DNA from: Chloroflexota bacterium
Lineage (GTDB): Bacteria; Chloroflexota; Anaerolineae; UBA4142
Direction: 5' to 3'
Length of the DNA: 64,000 bases
Assembly (NCBI GenBank): GCA_016219275.1
Contig: JACRBM010000086.1
Coordinates: 1 to 64,000, forward strand
In this document: piece after piece, positions 33,015 through 39,778 of the stretch
Layout: every line of letters starts with the position of its first letter
Numbering within the stretch: the first letter of the stretch is position 1
Position numbers and translations under genes: made by a program
The notes under the pieces: generated by a model
Told to the model about the DNA's origin: nothing
What the model saw: only the letters and a program-made list of their open reading frames with translations
Databases searched by the model: none

Positions 33015-34022
33015 ATGCGTTGTCGAAAATGCGGCACGAACGCGGTCATCAACATGCGGCAACACAAGTTGTCGCTGTGCGGTGAACATTTCGTCGAGTG
33101 GTTCACCACACAGACCGAACGTGTCATCGAAAAATATAAAATGTTCACGCGCGAGGAGCGTATTCTTGTCGCGGTGAGCGGCGGCAAAGATTCGCTCTCG
33201 TTGTGGGATGTGCTGTTGCGGCTTGGCTATCAAGCGGACGGGTTGTACATCGGGCTGGGCATCAACGAGCCACAGCCGTACTCGGATGTGTCGCTGGAGA
33301 AAACGCGGGCGTTTCTAGAATTCAGAATCCAGAATCCAGAATTCGGAATTCAGAATTCGGAATTTAACGCGGAAAGCGATTCGCCATCTGCCATCCGCGA
33401 TTTTGCGCCAACCCTCCACGTTGTTGACGTTCCCGAAACGTACGGCAAGACGATTCCGGAAATTGCGCGCGAGAAAACGCGTGGGCAGGGACGACCGTGC
33501 GCGGCGTGTGGTTTGACCAAACGCTACATCATGAATCGCCTCGCACACGATAAGGGCTATAACGTGCTCGCGACCGGGCACAATCTCGATGATGAAGTCG
33601 CGGTACTGTTTCAAAATACACTGCGTTGGCAGACAGGGTACCTCGCGCGCCAAGCGCCGATTCTGCCCGCGTCGCACGAAGGGTTGACGCGCAAGGTCAA
33701 ACCCTTCTGCCGATTCTACGAACGCGAGACCGCGACGTACGCGCTCGTGCGCGGCATCGAGTACATTTACGACGAGTGTCCGCACGCGACCGGCAATCAG
33801 ATGAATTTTCACAAGACGTTGTTGAATCAACTCGAAACCGAATCGCCCGGTTCCAAGCTTGCGTTCTATCTCGAATTTTTGCGCGCGCGCGGCGAAGGTC
33901 TGTTCGATAAATTCAACGAGACCGAAACGCTTCACGCGTGCGAAGTGTGCGGTCAACCGACGAGCGCGCCAGGGCGCTGCGCGTTTTGCCGGATGTGGGA
34001 TGTGAGTGCAATAGTTCGATAG
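33015..34022 (+). CDS. ttuA: tRNA-5-methyluridine(54) 2-sulfurtransferase TtuA-like
   Basis: A 335-residue TtcA/TtuA-family protein that makes 2-thioribothymidine in tRNA. N-terminal zinc finger MRCRKCG...LCGEHF, the PP-loop SGGKDS near 56-61, RPCAACGLTKRYIMN with the catalytic Cys pair, TGHNLDDEVAVLF and a C-terminal zinc finger HACEVCG...CAFCRMW are all present. Between residues about 101 and 129 lies a foreign stretch (EFRIQNPEFGIQNSEFN and SDSPSAIRDF) encoded by intergenic spacer words; the family has a shorter loop there, just before LHVVDVPETYG. GTG 33012 or ATG 33015 starts it. The ttuB gene is 93 nt upstream. Confidence 0.88.
   Translation: MRCRKCGTNAVINMRQHKLSLCGEHFVEWFTTQTERVIEKYKMFTREERILVAVSGGKDSLSLWDVLLRLGYQADGLYIGLGINEPQPYSDVSLEKTRAFLEFRIQNPEFGIQNSEFNAESDSPSAIRDFAPTLHVVDVPETYGKTIPEIAREKTRGQGRPCAACGLTKRYIMNRLAHDKGYNVLATGHNLDDEVAVLFQNTLRWQTGYLARQAPILPASHEGLTRKVKPFCRFYERETATYALVRGIEYIYDECPHATGNQMNFHKTLLNQLETESPGSKLAFYLEFLRARGEGLFDKFNETETLHACEVCGQPTSAPGRCAFCRMWDVSAIVR
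33316..33402. repeat. Spacer words inside the ttuA coding region
   Basis: gaattcagaatccagaatcc-type units repeat from 33316 to 33365 (ending gaattcggaattt), followed by gattcgccatctgccatccg at about 33381-33400. The first word is common in spacers (5540-5552, 24109-24125), and the second is the complement of the ggatggcgaatgg word at 13914-13942. Total length keeps the frame. Confidence 0.7.
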
Positions 34023-34138
34023 TGCGATAGTTCAATAGTCGGAGTCATCCAATCTCCAATCTCCAACTTCCAACCTCTAATTCCGCAAGCGTCGCGCGCG
34101 CGGCGGCGATCATCTCGCTTGGTAATGTCGCGAGCCGC

Positions 34139-35620
34139 GTGCTGGGTCTCGTGCGCGAGATGGTGATTGCCTACCTCTTTGGCGCGACCGGCTATGTCAG
34201 CATTTTTCGTGTTGCCGCGACGATCATCCAAACGCTGTACGACTTTCTGGTCGGCGGCATGGTGAGCGCGGCGCTCGTTCCCGTGTTCTCCGATTTTTCT
34301 GCGCCGGATCGTCGCGCGGAACTATGGCGCGTGGCGAGTGTCGTCGTCAACCTCCTCGCGATTCTTCTCGCGCTCGCGGTGCTCGTTCTCGAAATTTTCG
34401 CGCCGCAACTCGTGTGGCTTCTCGGCGGCGGGTACGACGCGGAACTCCAAGCCGCGGCAGTCGAGATGATTCGCTTGATACTTCCCGCGCTCTTTTTCCT
34501 GGGCATGTCCGGCGTCATCACCGGATTGCTCTACTCTCTCAAGCGTTTCACCTTCCCCGCGTTCACCACCGCCGCGTACAACGCGGGCATTGTTGCCATC
34601 GCGCTCGCGCTTACACCGCTGCTGGGTATTAGGAGTTTGATTGTCGGTATCATCGTCGGCGCGGCGTTGCAAGTCGCGTTGCAGTTGCCTGGGTTGCGCG
34701 ATATGCGTTATCGTGTCGCGCTTGATTTCACGCATCCGGCGCTGAAAAAAATCCTGGGTCTGTACGCGCCGGTCGTCGTCGGTCTCGTGGTCAGTGTCAT
34801 CGGCGTGACGATTGATCGCAATCTCGCGTCGCGCACCGGCGATCAATCGCTCGCGTGGATGCAGAACGCGACCGTGCTTGTGCAATTCCCGCTCGGCTTG
34901 GTCGCGACCGCGATTTCGTTCGCGATTCTACCGGTACTCAGTCAGCAGTCAGCCGTAAGTTCAGAATTACGAATTACCAATTTCGAATTTCGATCCACGC
35001 TTGCGTTCGGCATCAAACTTGTTCTGCTCCTCATTCTTCCCGCGACCGTTGGCTTGTTCGTTCTCGCTCATCCGATTGTCGCGCTCGTGTTCGAGCGCGG
35101 CGCGTTCACTGCCAACGATACGAATTGGACGGCGCGGGCATTGCAGTTCTACCTCTTCGGCTTGTCCTTTGCCGCGATTGACCAGCCGCTCGTATTCGCA
35201 TTCTACGCGCGCAAAAACACGCTCTTGCCGAATCTCGTCGCGATTGCCGGCGTCGCAATTTATCTGGTCGTTGCGCTTGCCCTGATGCAAACCTGGGGAT
35301 TTATCGCTTTGGTGATTGCGAACTCGGCGATGCTGACCGGGCACGCGCTCTTGATGCTGTGGTTCACGCGCACGCGCCTTGGTGGATTGGGCGGGCAGGG
35401 TGTTGTCGCATTGACGATCAAAGTGATGCTTGCGTCGGGGGTGATGGGTGCGGTTGCGCTCGCGATGTTCAACGCGCTGGTAAATGTCGCGATAGTGTGG
35501 CAGGTGATCGTCCCAACGATAGCGGCAGGCGCGGTGTACGTCGCGCTGTTGCGCGTGTTACGCGTGCGCGAAGCAGAGCACGTGTGGACGATGGTGTGGT
35601 CACGGCTAAAACGCGGTTGA
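34139..35620 (+). CDS. murJ: MurJ-like lipid II flippase (MviN family)
   Basis: A polytopic protein of about 493 residues (about 14 helices) of the MOP superfamily, moving lipid II across the membrane for peptidoglycan synthesis. The start of the fold LGLVREMVIAYLFGATGYVS is at residue 2, GVITGLLYSLKRFTFPA near 120, and FERGAFTANDTNWTA near 318. Homologs have about 16 more N-terminal residues (SVARAAAIISLGNVASR), which are encoded here in frame upstream to about 34085. Beyond that the frame runs in repeat DNA to a stop at 34028, with no ATG, GTG or TTG. So translation starts at the internal GTG 34139 or at a rare codon such as ATC 34052. A second repeat stretch, 34939-34990, lies inside the gene. 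Confidence 0.88.
   Translation: MLGLVREMVIAYLFGATGYVSIFRVAATIIQTLYDFLVGGMVSAALVPVFSDFSAPDRRAELWRVASVVVNLLAILLALAVLVLEIFAPQLVWLLGGGYDAELQAAAVEMIRLILPALFFLGMSGVITGLLYSLKRFTFPAFTTAAYNAGIVAIALALTPLLGIRSLIVGIIVGAALQVALQLPGLRDMRYRVALDFTHPALKKILGLYAPVVVGLVVSVIGVTIDRNLASRTGDQSLAWMQNATVLVQFPLGLVATAISFAILPVLSQQSAVSSELRITNFEFRSTLAFGIKLVLLLILPATVGLFVLAHPIVALVFERGAFTANDTNWTARALQFYLFGLSFAAIDQPLVFAFYARKNTLLPNLVAIAGVAIYLVVALALMQTWGFIALVIANSAMLTGHALLMLWFTRTRLGGLGGQGVVALTIKVMLASGVMGAVALAMFNALVNVAIVWQVIVPTIAAGAVYVALLRVLRVREAEHVWTMVWSRLKRG
34939..34990. repeat. Spacer words inside the murJ coding region
   Basis: cagtcagcagtcagccgtaa then gttcagaattacgaattacc, then aatttcgaattt, in frame, encoding SQQSAVSSELRITNFEF. 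This is the loop that joins LPVLSQ to the STLAFG helix; homologs typically have a short Ala/Gly/Asp-rich loop here. The words are those of the intergenic spacers. Confidence 0.7.
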
Positions 35621-35644
35621 CGCACGTCAAGATGAGCGTATAAT
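35617..35644 (+). promoter_or_regulatory. Promoter of the small ORF and M3 peptidase genes
   Basis: TTGACG (35617-35622, overlapping the murJ stop), a 16-nt spacer and TATAAT (35639-35644). The GCAAGGAGTG ribosome-binding site of ATG 35666 follows. Confidence 0.65.
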
Positions 35645-35665
35645 TCGCGGCAAGGAGTGACTGAA

Positions 35666-35953
35666 ATGGTAAATTATTTGGATCAAGTTTTGGAGCGCAC
35701 ACTGGCGGTCTTGCCTGTAGCTAAAGAAGATTTGTTGGTGCGCGGAATTACCGCCGAAGTTACCGCACGGATTGTGGACTTGAAAAAGACCACGGCGCGC
35801 TTGCAGTCCAAGTACGGTTCGCGCGATGTGTCGGAGCAACGCATCGCCCAAATCGGCGTAACGCCGGACGATCATACCGCGTACACCGATTTGATCGAGT
35901 GGCGCGCGATGGAAAATGAAACGCGTGAATTGTTTGGTATCCTGGGAACGTAG
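35666..35953 (+). CDS. Small acidic helical protein of unknown function
   Basis: A 95-residue protein, mostly helical by sequence, with no recognised family: MVNYLDQVLERTLAVLPVAKEDLL at the N-terminus, LKKTTARLQSKYG in the middle, and TDLIEWRAMENETRELFGILGT at the end. AAGGAG is eight bases before ATG 35666 (a GTG at 35657 is inside the ribosome-binding region). The promoter at 35617 and the tight distance (41 nt) to the M3 peptidase suggest cotranscription. It may be an antitoxin-like or regulatory partner, but nothing shows it. Confidence 0.65.
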   Translation: MVNYLDQVLERTLAVLPVAKEDLLVRGITAEVTARIVDLKKTTARLQSKYGSRDVSEQRIAQIGVTPDDHTAYTDLIEWRAMENETRELFGILGT

Positions 35954-35994
35954 AGAATTACCTAGGTATTGCCGAGTCGAGAATTGGAGCGTAG

Positions 35995-37704
35995 ATGTTT
36001 AGCGTACTTCCCCCCAATGCCACGACGATGCTCGATTGGTCGTGGTCGCAGATCGAACCGTACTACAACGACCTCGCCGCACGCGAATTGAACGCGGGCA
36101 ATGTCGCGCCATGGCTTGCCGATTGGACGCGCATCGCCGAGTTGGTCGAGGAGATGTACGCGCGTTTGAATGTCGCAACGACGGTGAATACCGCGGACAA
36201 GGAATCTGAAGAACGCTATCGCGCGTTTCTCGATCAAATTTTTCCGCCCGCGCTTGCCGCCGAGCAAAAGTTGAAAGAAAAATTGCTCGCGAGTAATTTG
36301 GAGCCGGACGGATTTACGATTCCACTCCGCAACATGCGTACCGAAGCCGCGATTTTTCGCGTGCAGAATCTGCCGCTGCAAGCCGATGAACTAAAGCTGA
36401 GTAACGAGTACGACAAAATTATTGGCGCACAAACGGTGCCCTGGCAAGGTGAAGAGGTCACGATCACGCAGTTGCGTCCAGTGTATCTCGAAACCGATCG
36501 CGCGAAACGCGAATCCGCGTGGCGGCTCGCGGCGCATCGTCAGTTGGCAGACCGCGCGACGATCATCGAACTCTGGAAAAAATTTCTCGACCGGCGGATC
36601 CAGATGGCGGCGAACGCCGGTTTCGCCGATTATCGCGCGTATCGCTGGCGGCAACTTTTACGCTTCGATTACACACCGGACGATTGCAGGAATTTCCATC
36701 GCGCAATTGAGCAAGTCGTCGTGCCCGCCGCGCTGCGCGTGTACGCACGGCGTCGCGTACGCCTAGGAGTCGCGACTCTGCGCCCCTGGGATTTGGATGT
36801 AGACCCGCTTGGTCGCGCGACTTTGCGTCCGTACCATGATGTGGCATCGCTCAAGCAACAGGTCAAGCGGACCTTCGATCATCTCGATGCGACGCTCGGC
36901 AATTATTTCGACGTGATGATGCGCGAGGATTTGCTCGATCTAGAAAATCGTAAGAACAAGGCGCCGGGCGGATACTGCACCGCGTTCGCGGCGGCAAAGC
37001 GACCGTTCATTTTTATGAACGCGGTCGGCTTGCACGATGATGTGCAAACGCTCTTGCATGAAAGCGGGCACTGTTTCCACGTGTTTGAATCGGCTGGATT
37101 GCTGTACGCACAGCAACGCAATGTCGGCTCCGAGTTTGCCGAGGTCGCTTCGATGGGAATGGAGTTACTCGCTTCGTCGTTTTTGACAACGGAGCGCGGC
37201 GGGTTTTACTCCGAGCAAGACGCGGCGCGCGCGCGCATCGAACACCTTGAGAAAAGCATTTTGTTTTGGCTCTACATGGCGGTGGTAGACGCGTTTCAGC
37301 ACTGGGTGTACGAAAATCCGCACGACGCGATGGACCCCGCGAATTGCGACGCGCAGTGGGCGATGCAGTGGACGCGTTTTATGCGCGGCGTAGATTGGTC
37401 TGGGCTTGACGAAGAAATGAAAACGGGCTGGCAGCGCAAATTGCACATTCACCAATTGCCGTTTTACTATATCGAGTACGGTTTGGCGCAGTTGGGCGCG
37501 GTGCAGGTGTGGGCGAACTCGTTGCGCGATCAAGCCGCCGCGATTGCGAACTATCGCCACGCGCTCGCGTTGGGCGGCACGGTGACGTTGCCAGAATTGT
37601 ACGCGGCGGCTGGCGCGAAATTCGCGTTCGATGCGAAAACCCTGGGTAATGCCGTTGCGTTGATGGAAAAAACGATTGACGACTTGGAGCACGATGCCGG
37701 ATAA
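35995..37704 (+). CDS. M3 family oligopeptidase
   Basis: A 569-residue M3 zinc metallopeptidase, more divergent than the PepF at 6527. Zinc motif LLHESGHCFHVFE (HESGH near residue 355) with the third ligand Glu in GSEFAEVASMGMELL about 25 residues later. The N-terminal helical domain includes LRPVYLETDRAKRESAWRLA. No signal peptide; cytoplasmic oligopeptide degradation is likely. GGAGCGTAG precedes ATG 35995. Its stop overlaps the sortase start by 11 nt. Confidence 0.92.
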   Translation: MFSVLPPNATTMLDWSWSQIEPYYNDLAARELNAGNVAPWLADWTRIAELVEEMYARLNVATTVNTADKESEERYRAFLDQIFPPALAAEQKLKEKLLASNLEPDGFTIPLRNMRTEAAIFRVQNLPLQADELKLSNEYDKIIGAQTVPWQGEEVTITQLRPVYLETDRAKRESAWRLAAHRQLADRATIIELWKKFLDRRIQMAANAGFADYRAYRWRQLLRFDYTPDDCRNFHRAIEQVVVPAALRVYARRRVRLGVATLRPWDLDVDPLGRATLRPYHDVASLKQQVKRTFDHLDATLGNYFDVMMREDLLDLENRKNKAPGGYCTAFAAAKRPFIFMNAVGLHDDVQTLLHESGHCFHVFESAGLLYAQQRNVGSEFAEVASMGMELLASSFLTTERGGFYSEQDAARARIEHLEKSILFWLYMAVVDAFQHWVYENPHDAMDPANCDAQWAMQWTRFMRGVDWSGLDEEMKTGWQRKLHIHQLPFYYIEYGLAQLGAVQVWANSLRDQAAAIANYRHALALGGTVTLPELYAAAGAKFAFDAKTLGNAVALMEKTIDDLEHDAG

Positions 37705-38575
37705 ACGTACGCTCGACGAAGTGAGTCTCGACGAACTGGAACGCGTGGTCGAAGAACGACGACGACTCTCGCGCGCGCAACAGTTCGCGGAAAAAGTGGA
37801 CGGACCGCGCTTTCGTCCGGTGACGGTGATGCCGGTTGAAAAACCAGCGGCGCCGGCAAGCCGCGCGATAAAGCGCCGTAGCTGGCGCGATCGTTTTCTC
37901 TTTGCGATTGAAATTGTGGCGGTTCTCGGATTGACCGCGATCATTGTGGGTTCGTTCGTGAACTTGCAAGCGTTGAATCAAGAAGTCGTCGCGCAAGTGC
38001 GCGGAAGCGGTACGCCAAACCCGACGGCGGTTAGTGGAAACGGCGAAACGTTGCCTGGGTCTTCGTTTCCGCCGGCGAATCTCGTGAGTGAATTGCCGGG
38101 ATCCTCGTCGCCGCCGGAAGCCGCGCCGCCTGCGTTGGGCATTCGTTTGCAATCGGTCGCCGCCGTGCCGGTACCGACCCCAGGTCCACGTTCACCTACG
38201 CGTATCGTGATTCCCGCGCTCAACGTGGATTGGCCCATCGTTCCCGGCGATGGCTGGGATGAGTTAAAGCAAGGGATCGGACACCGCATTGGCACGGTGA
38301 ATCCCGGCGAGCGCGGCAACATTATCTTGTCTGGGCACAACGATGTGTACGGCGAACCGTTTCGTGACCTCGAAAAATTGGAGATGGGCAAGGATGTGAT
38401 GATCTATGCGGGCGGAACGGCGTATCGGTACATCGTGAAATCGAAACGGGTCGTTGCGCCGACTGATCTGAGTCCGTTGTCGCCCTCGCGCAATCCGATT
38501 GCGACGCTGATTACGTGTACGCCGTATCGCGTGGATACGCACCGTTTGATCGTCGTCGGCGAACTCGCGCCGTAA
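37694..38575 (+). CDS. Sortase (class E-like) family protein
   Basis: A 293-residue membrane-anchored transpeptidase. A cytoplasmic basic N-terminus (1-67) is followed by a membrane helix (about 71-93), a long Pro/Ser/Gly-rich linker (100-165) and the sortase barrel. Catalytic His215 is in LSGHND, Cys275 in ITCTPYRVDTHRLIV, with the Arg near it (R279 or R284). Sixty residues between His and Cys is normal for C60. Inside the linker two near-repeats LPGSSFPP and LPGSSSPP are encoded by a duplicated 25-nt word (38050 and 38092). No LPxTG-type substrate is visible in this window. It overlaps the peptidase gene by 11 nt. Confidence 0.87.
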   Translation: MPDKRTLDEVSLDELERVVEERRRLSRAQQFAEKVDGPRFRPVTVMPVEKPAAPASRAIKRRSWRDRFLFAIEIVAVLGLTAIIVGSFVNLQALNQEVVAQVRGSGTPNPTAVSGNGETLPGSSFPPANLVSELPGSSSPPEAAPPALGIRLQSVAAVPVPTPGPRSPTRIVIPALNVDWPIVPGDGWDELKQGIGHRIGTVNPGERGNIILSGHNDVYGEPFRDLEKLEMGKDVMIYAGGTAYRYIVKSKRVVAPTDLSPLSPSRNPIATLITCTPYRVDTHRLIVVGELAP

Positions 38576-38585
38576 TGATTTCAAA

Positions 38586-38613
38586 TTGCAGATTTCGGAT
38601 TTCAGACTATAAT
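38586..38613 (+). promoter_or_regulatory. Possible promoter of the small membrane protein gene
   Basis: TTGCAG (38586-38591), a 16-nt spacer and TATAAT (38608-38613). The rest of the spacer to 38700 holds iterated aatcgaaaatcagaaa and aatcataaatcagaaat words, then TGGAGAATGT before ATG 38701. Confidence 0.5.
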
Positions 38614-38700
38614 GCGTTCGATTCAACCGCCGGAATTTCGTCAGAGAATCGAAAATCAGAAACCAGAAATCATAAATCAGAAATTGGAAATGGAGAATGT

Positions 38701-38946
38701 ATGCCCAAGAAAACTCGTAAGATGAAACAGCGCGCCTCGTTGCGTCGGGGTCTCGCGCCCGAAGCGGGAATCGAAGAAGGCGAATCCGCCGCCGAACCCA
38801 TGACGACGATGCGCTTCGAAACGAATCGCGCATTTACGCCATTGTCGTACGACTATAGTCATATCTATGCCGACCTCAAGCGCATCGTGCTTTTTGCCGG
38901 ATTCTTCTTCGTCGTGCTGGTCGTGTTGTCGTTCGTGATCAAATAA
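38701..38946 (+). CDS. Small single-pass membrane protein
   Basis: An 81-residue protein with a strongly basic N-terminus (MPKKTRKMKQRASLRRG), an acidic centre and one C-terminal membrane helix (about 60-79: IVLFAGFFFVVLVVLSFVIK). Family unknown. The pattern, with cytoplasmic N-terminus and tail anchor, occurs in many small envelope proteins. TGGAG lies 8-9 bases before the ATG at 38701. It is followed by a strong bidirectional terminator and faces a minus-strand gene. Confidence 0.65.
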   Translation: MPKKTRKMKQRASLRRGLAPEAGIEEGESAAEPMTTMRFETNRAFTPLSYDYSHIYADLKRIVLFAGFFFVVLVVLSFVIK

Positions 38947-38964
38947 AACGTCCGCACAAATGGA

Positions 38965-39018
38965 AACGACGCGGCAGATTGCTACGCCCTTAAGGACGTG
39001 GCAATCTGCCGCGTCGTT
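38965..39018. terminator. Bidirectional terminator
   Basis: An 18-bp perfect stem: aacgacgcggcagattgc (38965-38982) with gcaatctgccgcgtcgtt (39001-39018); the loop acgcccttaaggacgt is itself nearly palindromic. T-run on the plus side (gtgtttttt), and A-rich sequence on the minus side. It separates convergent genes. Confidence 0.85.
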
Positions 39019-39031
39019 GTGTTTTTTTCGA

Positions 39032-39778
39032 TTACGCGTGATCGACGCGCGCGTGCGGAAAACCGATCACGCGTCGAATGGCGAGCGCGAGGAGCAGGTG
39101 CACGATCAAACAGTACCACGAATTTTGGGTCAGGATGAACACCAGCGTGCTAATGATCGCGAGACTCGCGCGCCACAGCGGCGCATCGGCGCGCGTCACT
39201 TCGTCTATGCGTGCGCGCACGTGTGGATCGCTCCAACTTTCGAGGAGGGTCAGTGAGAGACCGAACAAGCCGCCCCAGTAAAAATCAGCCAGCCACATGA
39301 CGGGACCACTGCGATAAAATGCCCAATGCGTTTCCTGGTACAGCGTCTCGACGATTTGTCCCGCCCAGTACCAACCCGTCTCGTCAATCGCGTGGGGATG
39401 CAGCGTGCGCGCGTACGGACGCCACACCCAGATCACGACGAGCATCGCGCCGATGCCGAGCGCGGCAAACGCGAACGCGGTCGAGAACCAATCCATCCGC
39501 CAGATGCCGAGCGCGCGCGTCGTGTTCCACCCGAGCATCAGCGTACCCCATGGAAGCAGGAGAAAGTACACCCAACGCGCGAGATGCCCGATCACGCGCG
39601 CGAGGCGCGACGTGGAAGACCAAAGCGCGAATCGTCCGAGGCGATCCGTGCGCAACGTCCAACGACGGCTTGCCCACGCAAGATTCGACGCGAGCGTGTA
39701 CGCGCCAATCGAAACGCCGAGGAGGATCGCGATCGCGACGCGCGGCTCGATGGCGTAGAGCGCATCGAGGAAATTCAC
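39032..39778 (-). CDS. Hypothetical polytopic membrane protein
   Basis: A 248-residue membrane protein with about five to six helices (near 13-30, 65-84, 100-118, 160-180 and 205-235). It is rich in Trp (WVYFLLLPWGTLMLGWNTTRALGIW), with conserved-looking WYWAGQIVETLYQETHWAFYR in the soluble loop. I recognise no family. Its start overlaps the histidine kinase stop by 4 nt (ATGA), so translation of the two is coupled and it may be the kinase's membrane partner. It ends at the bidirectional terminator. Confidence 0.8.
   Translation of the reverse strand: MNFLDALYAIEPRVAIAILLGVSIGAYTLASNLAWASRRWTLRTDRLGRFALWSSTSRLARVIGHLARWVYFLLLPWGTLMLGWNTTRALGIWRMDWFSTAFAFAALGIGAMLVVIWVWRPYARTLHPHAIDETGWYWAGQIVETLYQETHWAFYRSGPVMWLADFYWGGLFGLSLTLLESWSDPHVRARIDEVTRADAPLWRASLAIISTLVFILTQNSWYCLIVHLLLALAIRRVIGFPHARVDHA

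Noticed and set aside
33316-33365. Possible CRISPR-like or tandem array in ttuA
   Set aside because: Units are about 10 nt without spacers; no cas genes; the frame is open through them.
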